A stretch of 64,000 nt of DNA from JBGMEA01 sp041447245 (lineage in GTDB: Bacteria > Bacillota > Clostridia > Eubacteriales > Anaerofustaceae), in contig JBGMEA010000015.1 of the NCBI GenBank assembly GCA_041447245.1, positions 36,556 through 100,555 on the forward strand, given 5' to 3'. Both the position numbers and the translations under genes were made by a program. Positions 52,517-60,704 of this stretch are shown here, in pieces; within the stretch, counting starts at the first letter, position 1, and every line of letters starts with the position of its first letter. Under the pieces are notes generated by a model that saw nothing but the letters and a program-made list of their open reading frames with translations, searched no databases and was not told the origin of the DNA.

Positions 52517-53497
52517 ATGATTTACGCTTATGGAGTGACGCAGCAGGGTATCTACCATGTGAAAAACGACACGGTCTGCCAGGATGCCCACCGTTATCTT
52601 CTTTGCACCCGCAATTCAGCAATCGGTGCAGTGGCCGACGGCCTCGGCAGCGAATTATATTCCGACACGGCATCCAGAATTGCCGCGGATGTTGCGGTGG
52701 AATATTGCGCGGAACATATTGCGGATGCGCAAACGCAGCAGGAACTATTCGATATCTTATGCGATTCGTTTCGTACCGCACAGCATCAAATCGAAGAGAC
52801 GGCATTTGAAAACGGGCATGATCCGGATCAGTATGATACGACGCTCAGTTTGGCCATCCTCATCGACGGATGGCTTTATTACGGACAGTCGGGAGACAGC
52901 GGCATCATCGCATACACGGAAGACGGGTGCTATGAACAGGTGACCGAGCAGCAGCGGGATGAGGAAGGGCGCGTCTATCCGCTGTATTTCGGAGAAGCAA
53001 AATGGGTATTCGGCATTTATCCGAAACGGGTTGCGAGTGTGCTGTTGGCAACCGACGGGATGTTGGAACTGATGTATCCGATTTATATCCGCGATGCGCA
53101 GGTGAAGATCCACGTGGCGCTGGCAAAATATTTTATGGACAGCGAATCCCTGCATCTCGAATCGCTCGGGAGCGACGAAGTCGGCGAGCGGATCGGACGG
53201 TTTATGCTCGGCATCCCGGAATCCAGAGTGAATGACGACAAAACGATTTTGGTGCTGACAGACGATGAGATTGCGGTAACAAAACAGCCGCCGGACTATT
53301 ACGCGGAACCGGACTGGAATGAGCTGAAACGAAAATATGATGCGGCGTGGCGGGAGTTGGCCTACCCGGGATTGTCTTCACGACGGGAAGAAGAGCCGTC
53401 CGAGGAAGAAGATACGGAAGAAGCCTGCGGCAATCCGCCAGTGCGCGACGGAGCAATCGAAGAAACACAATCGGACGATGATGCGGAAGCCGATTGA
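52517..53497 (+). CDS. PP2C-type serine/threonine phosphatase
   Basis: 326 residues. PP2C metal-site motifs: VCQDAHRY, GAVADGLGSELYSDTAS, YDTTLSLAILIDGWLYYGQSGDSGIIAY and VNDDKTILVLTDDE. The last 65 residues are acidic and probably disordered (EEEPSEEEDTEEACGN). It removes phosphate from proteins phosphorylated by the partner kinase. Lies between the vWA and kinase genes. Confidence 0.9.
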   Translation: MIYAYGVTQQGIYHVKNDTVCQDAHRYLLCTRNSAIGAVADGLGSELYSDTASRIAADVAVEYCAEHIADAQTQQELFDILCDSFRTAQHQIEETAFENGHDPDQYDTTLSLAILIDGWLYYGQSGDSGIIAYTEDGCYEQVTEQQRDEEGRVYPLYFGEAKWVFGIYPKRVASVLLATDGMLELMYPIYIRDAQVKIHVALAKYFMDSESLHLESLGSDEVGERIGRFMLGIPESRVNDDKTILVLTDDEIAVTKQPPDYYAEPDWNELKRKYDAAWRELAYPGLSSRREEEPSEEEDTEEACGNPPVRDGAIEETQSDDDAEAD

Positions 53498-53554
53498 CGA
53501 ACAATACGACAATACCGCCCGAAACCCGGTTCGGAATGTTTCGGAGGGAATGAT

Positions 53555-55540
53555 ATGATAACATACGGACTTTCCGGACAGCAGTACCTGTTGGAGGACA
53601 AAGCGTTCCGATGCGGAGGCGAGGGTGACATTCATCCGATTCCGAACCATCGTGACCGGCTTGCCAAGATTTATCACGCAGGATATGCTTCCGAAGAGTT
53701 GGAACAAAAACTCAAACTGATGGTGTGCAATCCGCCGAATCCCAAGGTGCTTTCGCAGATTGCATGGCCTCTCGATGTGCTTTACGACGAACAGAAAACA
53801 TTCGTCGGTTTTGTCATGCCCAAATTGGACATTACCGATGAGCTGATCGAACTGTATAAATATCCGTCTGTGCGCTATCGTCACATCACGATGAAGCAGA
53901 AACTGATTGTGGCGGAAAATATCTGCGCAGTCATCAGCGGAATCCATAAAGCGGGCTATATATTCGGGGATTTCAATCCGCACAACATCGGGGTGAATCT
54001 GGAAAACGGGCACGTGGCTTTCCTGGACACGGATTCGTATCATATCCGTGACCCGCAAAGCGGCATGACATATCGGTGCAATGTCTGTCTGGACGGATAT
54101 GTCGCGCCGGAGCTGCTGAGGGCGTGCGAACCGTACAAAAAAGACGCCTATGCGGTTGCGCCGCTGCCGACCTTTACGAAACAGACCGACAACTTTGCGC
54201 TGGCGATTCATATTTTCCGTCTGCTGATGAACGGATATACGCCATTCAACGGCATCCGAATCAGCGAAACCGCTTCCACCGCATCGCCCGGAGTGGGAAA
54301 TCTGGCAGTCAAACGCGGCAGTTATTGCTTTAAGCCGGGGAACAAGCCGCAGGCAGCGGCGGTTCCTCCCGTCGAAATTCTTTCGGAAGAGCTGAACGAT
54401 TTGTTTACACGGGCATTTCTGTCAGGCAGATATCATCCCGAAGAACGTCCATCCGCAATCGAGTGGCATGCGGCGTTGCTTCGGTATGAAAAACAGCTGA
54501 AGCCGTGCGGGGTCAACCGTGCGCATCAGTATCTGAAAACATTGGATCGGTGCCCGTATTGTGCCGCCGACAAACGCTATGCGGCGTCTTTGGTGATGCC
54601 TCCCGCAAGATCGGCCGCCGGAAGGCGTGCGGAAGCGGAACGGGAGCCGCGGGCAGTGACAACGAATGCCGCACCGAAAACGGGACGCGGAAAAAAACGC
54701 AGAGTGATCTGGTTGAGCGCGATTGCCGCTGTGATTTTTCTCGGAACCATTTTCGTGACACTGCTGGTGGACGGGAATGGCAGCAAAGCGGTTGCCGACA
54801 GCAGTCCGTCCGATTCCGCCACAGAGCAGCAGACGGCCGCGCCCTCCGCGAGCGACTCGAAATCCACGCAGACTCCGTCTGTCCCATCCTCTCAGTCCTC
54901 CTCCGATGCTTCGTCTTCTTCCAAGGCTTCACAGGCCGAAACAGTCTACGGCAATTCGTTCGGTGGAACACTTTCCGCCGATAACACGGAGGATGTGTAT
55001 CGATACACGGCACAAAGTTCCGATACGTATATCTTTCAAAGCGCGATTCAGAGCAGCAGTTTCCGAATTTCGCTTTGTATCGAAGATGCGGACGGCGTAA
55101 CGATCCTCGATACGGATCTGAGTTCGTCCGTTCAGCAGGCAAGCGTGAGCCTGAACAAAGGAGAAGTTTATACCTTCACGGTGACGCAGTCGAAAGGATA
55201 CGGCGTTTATTCCATATCAGTGAATCAATCCGCCACATCCAAAGACAACGCCGCGGATTCTGTCTTCTCCGGTTCGTTCAGCGGAGAAGGTCAAAGCAAA
55301 ACGGTGTATATTACTCCGCCTTCATCCGGAACCTATTTATTCGTGTGTGATTCTCTGAGTGCCGATACCTCCGTGACGCTGCGGATCAGCGATGACAGCG
55401 GGAGCGTGCTGTCCGAGGGTTCTGTTTCCGCTGCGGGAGATGCCCTTACCGCTGTCTTTACGGCAGGGAAAATGTACACTGTGACGGTCATTCAGTCAGA
55501 GGGATTCGGTTCCTATTCCATATCGGCCGGGTTGCAGTAG
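53555..55540 (+). CDS. Membrane protein kinase with extracellular PPC-like repeats
   Basis: 661 residues. The kinase fold (about 1-310) shows a beta-3 lysine in RLAKIYH, the catalytic loop FGDFNPHNIGVN (D and N present in place of HRDxxxxN), LDTDSY for DFG, and VAPELLRA as an APE-like motif. A CPYC pair lies near residue 335. A transmembrane helix follows (about 388-408), then a Ser-rich linker and two similar beta repeats (VYGNSFGGTLSADNTEDVYRYTAQSSDTYIFQS and FSGSFSGEGQSKTVYITPPSSGTYLFVCDS) like bacterial PPC domains. Receptor-type kinase; ligand unknown. Confidence 0.82.
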   Translation: MITYGLSGQQYLLEDKAFRCGGEGDIHPIPNHRDRLAKIYHAGYASEELEQKLKLMVCNPPNPKVLSQIAWPLDVLYDEQKTFVGFVMPKLDITDELIELYKYPSVRYRHITMKQKLIVAENICAVISGIHKAGYIFGDFNPHNIGVNLENGHVAFLDTDSYHIRDPQSGMTYRCNVCLDGYVAPELLRACEPYKKDAYAVAPLPTFTKQTDNFALAIHIFRLLMNGYTPFNGIRISETASTASPGVGNLAVKRGSYCFKPGNKPQAAAVPPVEILSEELNDLFTRAFLSGRYHPEERPSAIEWHAALLRYEKQLKPCGVNRAHQYLKTLDRCPYCAADKRYAASLVMPPARSAAGRRAEAEREPRAVTTNAAPKTGRGKKRRVIWLSAIAAVIFLGTIFVTLLVDGNGSKAVADSSPSDSATEQQTAAPSASDSKSTQTPSVPSSQSSSDASSSSKASQAETVYGNSFGGTLSADNTEDVYRYTAQSSDTYIFQSAIQSSSFRISLCIEDADGVTILDTDLSSSVQQASVSLNKGEVYTFTVTQSKGYGVYSISVNQSATSKDNAADSVFSGSFSGEGQSKTVYITPPSSGTYLFVCDSLSADTSVTLRISDDSGSVLSEGSVSAAGDALTAVFTAGKMYTVTVIQSEGFGSYSISAGLQ

Positions 55541-55563
55541 CAGGTATCAGGTTGAATAATTGT

Positions 55564-55600
55564 AAATAGCAATATATGCAAATTTCAAATATTGCTATTT
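55564..55600 (+). terminator. Terminator-like hairpin after the kinase gene
   Basis: AAATAGCAATAT / ATATTGCTATTT perfect arms over 13 bases, then TTAATT. AT-rich, so of moderate strength. Confidence 0.5.
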
Positions 55601-55856
55601 TTAATTGTGTTGGATTAAGCATGGTGTTGCATCGTTTGGATAAGAACCCATGATGGGTATCATGGCGTCGGATGCCTCACTTTGCTTTGAATCGGGATCG
55701 CAATTTAATACCGTTAATAGGGATAAGCGCAAGCAATATTTGATAGAAAACGTCGCAATATCACTATTTTACAGAGGATTGACAAAATGTTGATTTTTCG
55801 GAAATCGAAAGTGGGATATGATACACACAGAACGTATTTCAGAAATCCGCCTCAAT
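55601..55856. other. Intergenic region, possible short transcript
   Basis: No gene. A TTGACA (55779) and a TATGAT (55817) are too far apart to form one promoter, but the latter lies just before the terminator at 55857, so a very short RNA is possible. Confidence 0.35.
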
Positions 55857-55898
55857 AAAAACCCGCCGGCCATTGCTTCCACCCTGGCGGGTTTTTTT
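55857..55898 (+). terminator. Strong intrinsic terminator
   Basis: AACCCGCC / GGCGGGTT arms over an 18-base loop, then T7. Confidence 0.8.
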
Positions 55899-56120
55899 GT
55901 TGCGAAAATGCAAGAGAAGGAGGATCGGAAAGCGTTTTCTGTGTATTGTTACTTTGCGGAACGCGACGGTCTATTTGCATTTGAAAATAATTGGCAAATA
56001 CATCTAATGTAATCTGCATTTATCGAAAGTGAGGAAATCTTCTTTTTTTGCGGTGAATATCTTGCGTATTTGAATTTTTTATTGTATAATACAAATAAAT
56101 ATTCAACGGAGGAAGGTTCT

Positions 56121-56333
56121 ATGACATACATATTGGGAAGTATCTCCACACTCGGCATGATTGGTCTGGCAGTATTGGCGGCAGGGCTCGTTGCTCTGAT
56201 TACCGCATATGCCTATGATCGCTTTAGTCACAAGATGGCGGAATACGCAGAAATTGCAAAAAAACGAAAAGAACCTTTTGATTCGGAAGAAGAAGAGGAA
56301 TTTCTTCATCGCGTCAGTGATCCTGCCGCCTGA
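56121..56333 (+). CDS. Small single-pass membrane protein
   Basis: 70 residues from ATG 56121, right after GGAGGAAGG. One transmembrane helix (about 8-32, LGMIGLAVLAAGLVALITAYAYDRF) followed by a charged cytoplasmic tail (EIAKKRKEPFDSEEEEEFLHRV). Monocistronic with its own terminator. No family recognised. Confidence 0.65.
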   Translation: MTYILGSISTLGMIGLAVLAAGLVALITAYAYDRFSHKMAEYAEIAKKRKEPFDSEEEEEFLHRVSDPAA

Positions 56334-56416
56334 AGAGAAAAAATCTTATGATTGCAATGTGTCGGATACTGGCGGAGCGTCCGATGCACGTTGCGGTCAT
56401 GACGGAGGAAGCGGAT

Positions 56417-56443
56417 AAGGAGACGGAAACGTCTCCTTTTTTT
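56417..56443 (+). terminator. Terminator
   Basis: GGAGAC/GTCTCC arms over GGAAAC, then T7. Confidence 0.75.
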
Positions 56444-56524
56444 GTGCGTATTTTTCCATGTCCGGCAGCAAGAATAGTGTGCCGGCAGATAACGTTCATC
56501 GGGTGAAATTGCGCAGATTTTGCT

Positions 56525-56686
56525 ATGCAACGCTATTACGTTCCGAAGGAGAGAATCATTCCTGTTTCTTTCTGGAATCATTCCGGAGCAATTCCCGAAT
56601 CATTCCCGCCTAAAAGAAAAGAAGAGAAAAGAAAAAGAATGCGCGCGGCTCAGGCTGCTGAAAAATTCGAACCGCAAACAATCTGA
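56525..56686 (+). CDS. Possible 53-residue basic protein
   Basis: An open frame starting MQRYYVPKERIIPVSFWNHS and continuing through a proline- and lysine-rich centre to AAQAAEKFEPQTI. Composition and codon use look protein-like, but no clear ribosome-binding site precedes it. It lies in the approach to phage structural genes and could be a phage small protein. Unrecognised. Confidence 0.4.
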   Translation: MQRYYVPKERIIPVSFWNHSGAIPESFPPKRKEEKRKRMRAAQAAEKFEPQTI

Positions 56687-56854
56687 TGATTGCTTTGCTT
56701 ACTGTGTTGCATAAACATTCATTCTCGCTTGCATATGTTCCTATATGTGGCACTCGTTTGAATATCTATGCGCCTTGTCTTCGAATCTTTCATTCAGCCT
56801 GATTGACGATGGTTTTGTCTGCACTTCGCAAGGAATCTCTTTGAAAGGGAGAAC

Positions 56855-57086
56855 ATGCCAATACTTGCGAAGCCGCATCGAATCGGTGCGTCATACCATG
56901 TCCGAAATTGGCGTGATAGAATGCAAGCGTGAACAGATTTCGTGATTGTCGGAAGACAGCGCGAAGGAGTTTACCGCACGATTGCGAATGACAAAAGTTA
57001 TAAAATACAACAAATGCAAAATACAAGATATGCAATATGCAATCGCGTGACACTCGTGAGGAGTGTTTTTTCTTTGCCCGGGAAAT
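56855..57086 (+). pseudogene. Possible small gene interrupted by an in-frame TGA
   Basis: GGGAGAAC precedes an ATG opening MPILAKPHRIGASYHVRNWR, which stops at TGA 56930; the same frame then continues TDFVIVGRQREGVYRTIANDK to 57086, past a terminator hairpin. The continuation looks coding-like. Either a nonsense-disrupted gene or chance. Confidence 0.25.
57049..57071 (+). terminator. Terminator
   Basis: ACACTC/GAGTGT arms over a 5-base loop, then T6. Confidence 0.6.
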
Positions 57087-57172
57087 GATCGATGAGATCC
57101 TCTTCAGGCAAAGATCGGCTGCAAAACGGTATCGTTCCGAACCCCGCCGACAAAACGAAACAGGAGAACAAC

Positions 57173-58006
57173 ATGAACGAATCTACGGCTGAAAATACGT
57201 CTGTGGCAAGTGCGATGAGCACGCAAAGCGCTGCGGACAGCGGAAGTGCCGCCGCCTCCGCGAATGCGGGAACCGACAGCGGACAACGTGCCGCCTCCAA
57301 ACCGAGAACCTCAAAGCGAAAAAACGAACCGACGGTCACGGAAGCATCGTCCCAAGCGGAACACGCGGACGGAATCACCGCGACAAAGGCGTTTTCCCAG
57401 AGGCTCAACGCCATGAGCAGACAGCGCGCCGAAGCGGTGCGCAAGGAGTACGAAGGGCACGAACAATTGCTCTCGGCACTGCGGCAGGCAGGGTATGAAG
57501 GCGGCGCGGAGGAGATCGCGCAACGGTTTCTCGCAGGTCAAAACACGGACAGCAAAGCGGGAGATTCATCCGACCCGACCGAAAAAGGTACAGGGGAAGG
57601 GAAGGCGTCAGGAGAATCCGAACCATCGATGGATGCGGATTCCCGCCAGACACTCCGATGGGCACAGACCATCATCGACGACCGCACGTTCGAGCGCGAT
57701 CTGCAGGAGATTAAAGCGGTCTATCCCGATGTGAAATGCGGCAACGTGTGGGAACTCGGGGAAGTGTATCTGCGTCTGATGCTCACGGGCGAAGTGGACG
57801 CGGTGACGGCGTATGAAGCGCAAACGGCAAGCGAGCGACGCGGCAGGAAATCGGCACCGCCGAGTGCGGGCAGCGCGCGTTCGGGCGGCATGGCTCCCGA
57901 GAAGGAGTTTTACACGCCCGAGGAAGTGGATCGTCTCTCGAAGAACGATTACGACAATCCGAAGATCATGGCGCGGGTGCGCAAATCGATGACGCGGTGG
58001 AGATGA
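57173..58006 (+). CDS. Phage scaffold-like protein
   Basis: 277 residues from ATG 57173 (AGGAG upstream). A low-complexity Ala/Ser/Gly/Thr N-terminus (about 1-90) is followed by a helical part (NAMSRQRAEAVRKEYEGHEQLLSALRQAGYEGGAEEIAQRFL), a second charged linker and a C-terminal FYTPEEVDRLSKNDYDNPKIMARVRKSM. Such a layout with the terminal PEEVDRL-like helix is common to prohead scaffold proteins of coat genes like the one at 59103. No protease is encoded nearby. GC content is higher than in neighbouring host genes. Confidence 0.65.
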   Translation: MNESTAENTSVASAMSTQSAADSGSAAASANAGTDSGQRAASKPRTSKRKNEPTVTEASSQAEHADGITATKAFSQRLNAMSRQRAEAVRKEYEGHEQLLSALRQAGYEGGAEEIAQRFLAGQNTDSKAGDSSDPTEKGTGEGKASGESEPSMDADSRQTLRWAQTIIDDRTFERDLQEIKAVYPDVKCGNVWELGEVYLRLMLTGEVDAVTAYEAQTASERRGRKSAPPSAGSARSGGMAPEKEFYTPEEVDRLSKNDYDNPKIMARVRKSMTRWR

Positions 58007-58038
58007 TTGGAAAATCGCGATGGGTGTGCGGTGTTAAA

Positions 58039-58059
58039 GGAACGCATACAATGCGTTCC
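58039..58059. repeat. 21-bp palindromic repeat, copy 7
   Basis: GGAACGC-ATACAAT-GCGTTCC, 33 bases after the scaffold gene stop. Confidence 0.85.
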
Positions 58060-58166
58060 GTGCCACGCATTCGGTGTGATTGATATCATTCAATACGGAT
58101 GATCGGTTATGTGGGCGGATTGTAGGGACTGATGGAATATAGGTTCATCGGGTATGGCGGAACGCA
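58060..58166 (+). repeat. Direct repeat DR1 (partner at 58541)
   Basis: About 107 bases starting GTGCCACGCATTCGGTGTG recur with few differences at 58541-58647. The copies define a tandem unit of about 480 bases containing structured repeat E4. Confidence 0.8.
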
Positions 58167-58179
58167 TATGACGCGTTGC
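58159..58179. repeat. 21-bp palindromic repeat, diverged copy 8
   Basis: GGAACGC-ATATGAC-GCGTTGC; one arm base is changed. Confidence 0.6.
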
Positions 58180-58242
58180 GTGGTGAGCGTTGCGAAGGGC
58201 GAATGTTCATCGTTTTGCATGACGGTGGTGGATCGACAGTCT

Positions 58243-58465
58243 GCCGCCGCGTCGGCGGCGAGCGACCTGCTTTTGATGCGCAAAAGCAGGAGAAAACGCT
58301 TTTCGCTGATGCGCCTCGCGGCATGTCATCCTTACGGTTTTGACAAAAATTCCATCAGCAGATAATCGTTCGGCATTCCGTAAAAGTCGGCAGAAACAAA
58401 ATCTGTTCGGAATTTTTATACCAAAACCGTGCGGGTCATGCCAATGTTCGGTCGCATCACGCTCG
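58243..58465 (+). repeat. Mosaic structured repeat E4
   Basis: GC hairpin GCCGCC/GGCGGC (58243-58259), short hairpin CCTGCTTTT/AAAAGCAGG (58266-58290), long hairpin with nested arms GATGCG/CGCATC (58308, 58453), GGCATG/CATGCC (58320, 58437) and CGGTTTTGACAAAAATTCC with GGAATTTTTATACCAAAACC (58335, 58409). Non-coding. Confidence 0.8.
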
Positions 58466-58540
58466 ATGCCTGCCCCCCCCATTGGGGACGGAATGCGGTG
58501 TATTGACGGGACGGCTTGTTCGATATCAACGCGTTCGGTG

Positions 58541-58647
58541 CCACGCATTCGGTGTGATTGATATCATTCAATACGGATGATCGGTTATGTGGGCGGATTG
58601 CAGGGAGTGATGGAATGTAGGTTCGTCGGGCATGGCGGAACATGTTG
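58541..58647 (+). repeat. Direct repeat DR2 (partner at 58060)
   Basis: Second copy of the 107-base unit start, leading into palindrome copy 9 and structured repeat E5. Confidence 0.8.
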
Positions 58648-58667
58648 GAACGCATATTACGCGTTGT
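58647..58667. repeat. 21-bp palindromic repeat, diverged copy 9
   Basis: GGAACGC-ATATTAC-GCGTTGT; two arm bases changed. Confidence 0.55.
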
Positions 58668-58739
58668 GTGGTGTGCGTTGCGAAGGGCGAATGTTCGTTG
58701 TTTGAATGATGGCGATGGAGCTACAGGTTATTTATGATT

Positions 58740-58960
58740 GCCGGATTGCCGGCAGCAACCAACTTTTCTGGAAAAGTTGGACAAAAGCTTTACGCTCATT
58801 CACCTCGCAGCATGTCATCCTACACGATTCAGATAAACATCGCCTCGACGCATGATTGTTCGCAGTCCATAAGGGTCAGCATCAATAAACATGCGCTCGG
58901 CTCTGTTTCTTGCTGAATCGTTTCGGGACATGCTATCGCTCGGGCGAATGACGCTCGATG
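58740..58960 (+). repeat. Mosaic structured repeat E5
   Basis: TTGCCGG-type GC hairpin, short hairpin CCAACTTTTCTGGAAAAGTTGG region (58759-58780; arms CCAACTTTT/AAAAGTTGG), then nested arms CATTC/GAATG (58797, 58946), AGCATGTC/GACATGCT (58809, 58927) and CGATTCAG/CTGAATCG (58825, 58913). Same layout as E4 but different stem sequences. Confidence 0.8.
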
Positions 58961-59102
58961 CTTGCCCCGCCCATTGGGGACGGAATGCGGTGGATTGACG
59001 GGACGGGTAATAGATACAAATACATTGCGGATCAAATGTGCATGGTTTGCATTTGGAAATTTACCGTTTGTCTGTCCGAAAGAAAAAAACAGGAGAAAGA
59101 AT

Positions 59103-59918
59103 ATGTCATATCAGAATTTTAAACCGGACTTCTGGTCCAAATACATTCAGGGAGAGCTCGGCAAGCTGTGTGTGCTGCACGAAGACTGCGACTACACGTT
59201 TGAGGGCGAAATCAAATATGGGGAACGCATCAAGATCCTCGGCGTAGGACGTCCGAGCATCGGAAACTACACGGGACAGGATATCGGCGACCCCGAGAAA
59301 GTGCCGGATTCCAGCGTTTATCTCGACATCGACCACGCGAAGTTTTTCAACTTCATGGTGGATGACGTGGACAAAGCGCAGGGTGTGGACGGCTTGATGG
59401 AAAAACTCACCGAAGAAAGCGCGGCGGGTTTGGCGGAAGCCAGAGACACCTTCATCGCATCTCTCGCGCCCGAAGCGGGCAAGCTCAGCGACAGCGCGGC
59501 GATCACGACCGCGGACGGAGCGAAAGCGGCGGTGGACGCGGCATTCGAATACCTCTGGAACAACGGCGTGAAAGTGAGCGAACAGACGACCATCATCATT
59601 ACGACCTGGTTCTACAATCTGTTCAAAGACAAGCTCACTGATCTGTACACCGACAATGTGGAGCTCGTGAAAAAGGGCATCATCGGCATGTACAACGGTG
59701 CGCCCGTCAAACTCTCGAACAATCTCTACAGCGACGGCACGGACGATTACATGATGATCAAAACGAAAAAAGCCATCGCCTTTGCGGGACAGATCGAGAA
59801 AACCGAAGCGTACCGTCCGCACAATCTGTTTGCGGATGCGCTCAAGGGGCTTGATGTGTACGGGGCGAAAGTGGTGAGACCCAAAGAGCTTTATGTCATC
59901 CGTGCCCGCAAAGCCTAA
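59103..59918 (+). CDS. Phage major capsid (coat) protein, P22-coat-like group
   Basis: 271 residues from ATG 59103 (AGGAG upstream). The N-terminus MSYQNFKPDFWSKYIQGELG, then GEIKYGERIKILGVGRPSIGNYTGQDIG, VYLDIDHAKFFNFMVDDVDKAQ and the late KAIAFAGQIEKTEAYRPHNLFADALKGLDVYGAKVVRPKELYVI are typical of coat proteins in phages of gut Firmicutes. Complete by length for the group. It is separated from the scaffold gene by 1.1 kb of repeats, which is unusual for a phage head module. Confidence 0.85.
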   Translation: MSYQNFKPDFWSKYIQGELGKLCVLHEDCDYTFEGEIKYGERIKILGVGRPSIGNYTGQDIGDPEKVPDSSVYLDIDHAKFFNFMVDDVDKAQGVDGLMEKLTEESAAGLAEARDTFIASLAPEAGKLSDSAAITTADGAKAAVDAAFEYLWNNGVKVSEQTTIIITTWFYNLFKDKLTDLYTDNVELVKKGIIGMYNGAPVKLSNNLYSDGTDDYMMIKTKKAIAFAGQIEKTEAYRPHNLFADALKGLDVYGAKVVRPKELYVIRARKA

Positions 59919-60007
59919 TCGACTGCTGAAAGAGACAAACCGCAGGTTTTGAAAACCTGCTTGCTGTGTTTCGGAAGTATGTATATGCTGTAACATAGAA
60001 TTTTTTG

Positions 60008-60215
60008 CCGCGTTGGCGGCAGCAAACCGCTTTTCTCGAAAAGCGGTGCAAAAGGTTAGCGCAGATAAGACTTACTGCATGTTACCTTCAAGGTTTTGGG
60101 GAATCCATCTCGGCGTATAATGGTTTGTATTCCGTATAGTGCGGCTGAAATTCATATACACCTCAATTGATTCCCAACAAAACCTTTCAGAACATGCGAC
60201 GTTCATCTTATCATG
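60008..60215 (+). repeat. Mosaic structured repeat E6
   Basis: GC-rich TTGGCGGC segment, short hairpin ACCGCTTTT/AAAAGCGGT (60026-60047), then nested arms GATAAGA/TCTTATC (60064, 60206), GCATGT/ACATGC (60077, 60192) and AAGGTTTTGGGGAATC with GATTCCCAACAAAACCTT (60090, 60169). The most divergent copy, yet with the most complete stem. Lies between coat and decoration-like genes. A GCAGGTTTT/AAAACCTGC hairpin after the coat gene (59942-59961) is separate. Confidence 0.8.
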
Positions 60216-60307
60216 CTTAATTCCTGCCCCTACCGATTGAGACTGAATAATGTCCAATGAATTTTAGGGGATGAAACCAATAATATATTAAAAAACAGGA
60301 GAAAATA

Positions 60308-60661
60308 ATGGCTATCGTAACGATAACAAAAACGAAACTGACCAGAAACCAGATCGGCGTCATGCCGAGCGCGGTTGCGTCGGACGCGGCGGACGGGGCA
60401 TGCATTGCCTACGACGAAGCGGACAACAAGATTTTAATCCTTTTGGAGAATGCGGGAGCGAGCCAGATCACGGGTGTGATCAAAGCGGGCAACGGCATTC
60501 AGGGAACGACCGATCTGTCGTTCACGCTTGCCGCGGGTGCGAAAAGCTGCGCCGTGGTGGAAAGCGGAAAATATGTGAACACGTCCGGCACGAACAAAGG
60601 GATGCTGGTGGTGAACGGCGGAAGCGCGGACTTGAAAGTCGCGTGTGTGGTGTTGCCGTAA
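60308..60661 (+). CDS. Phage decoration-like or head protein
   Basis: 117 residues behind AGGAG. An all-beta, Gly/Ala-rich sequence (MAIVTITKTKLTRNQIGVMPSAVASDAADGACIAYDEADNKILILLENAG ... SGKYVNTSGTNKGMLVVNGG). This pattern occurs in small capsid decoration proteins encoded next to coat genes. Strong terminator right after the stop. Call rests on context and composition. Confidence 0.6.
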   Translation: MAIVTITKTKLTRNQIGVMPSAVASDAADGACIAYDEADNKILILLENAGASQITGVIKAGNGIQGTTDLSFTLAAGAKSCAVVESGKYVNTSGTNKGMLVVNGGSADLKVACVVLP

Positions 60662-60680
60662 GAATCAGAACAGACGGAAA

Positions 60681-60703
60681 GGGCGGGAGACCGCCCTTTT
60701 TTT
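60681..60703 (+). terminator. Strong intrinsic terminator
   Basis: GGGCGG/CCGCCC arms over GAGA, then T7. Confidence 0.85.
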
Positions 60704-60704
60704 G

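Noticed and set aside
55818..56012. 64-codon plus-strand frame
   Set aside because: It contains the strong terminator at 55857-55898 and has no ribosome-binding site.
56745..56945. 66-codon plus-strand frame MWHSFEYLC...
   Set aside because: No ribosome-binding site; it overlaps a better-supported start at 56855 in another frame, and neither is convincing.
57104..57823. Minus-strand frames opposite the scaffold gene
   Set aside because: Shadows of a GC-rich, low-complexity gene; no start sites.
58039..58960. Possible CRISPR array
   Set aside because: Repeats are palindromic and unevenly spaced, without unique spacers of constant length; no cas genes.
60072..60257. Minus-strand frame of 61 codons between coat and decoration-like genes
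   Set aside because: It lies within the arms of structured repeat E6, so its openness is a by-product of the repeat.
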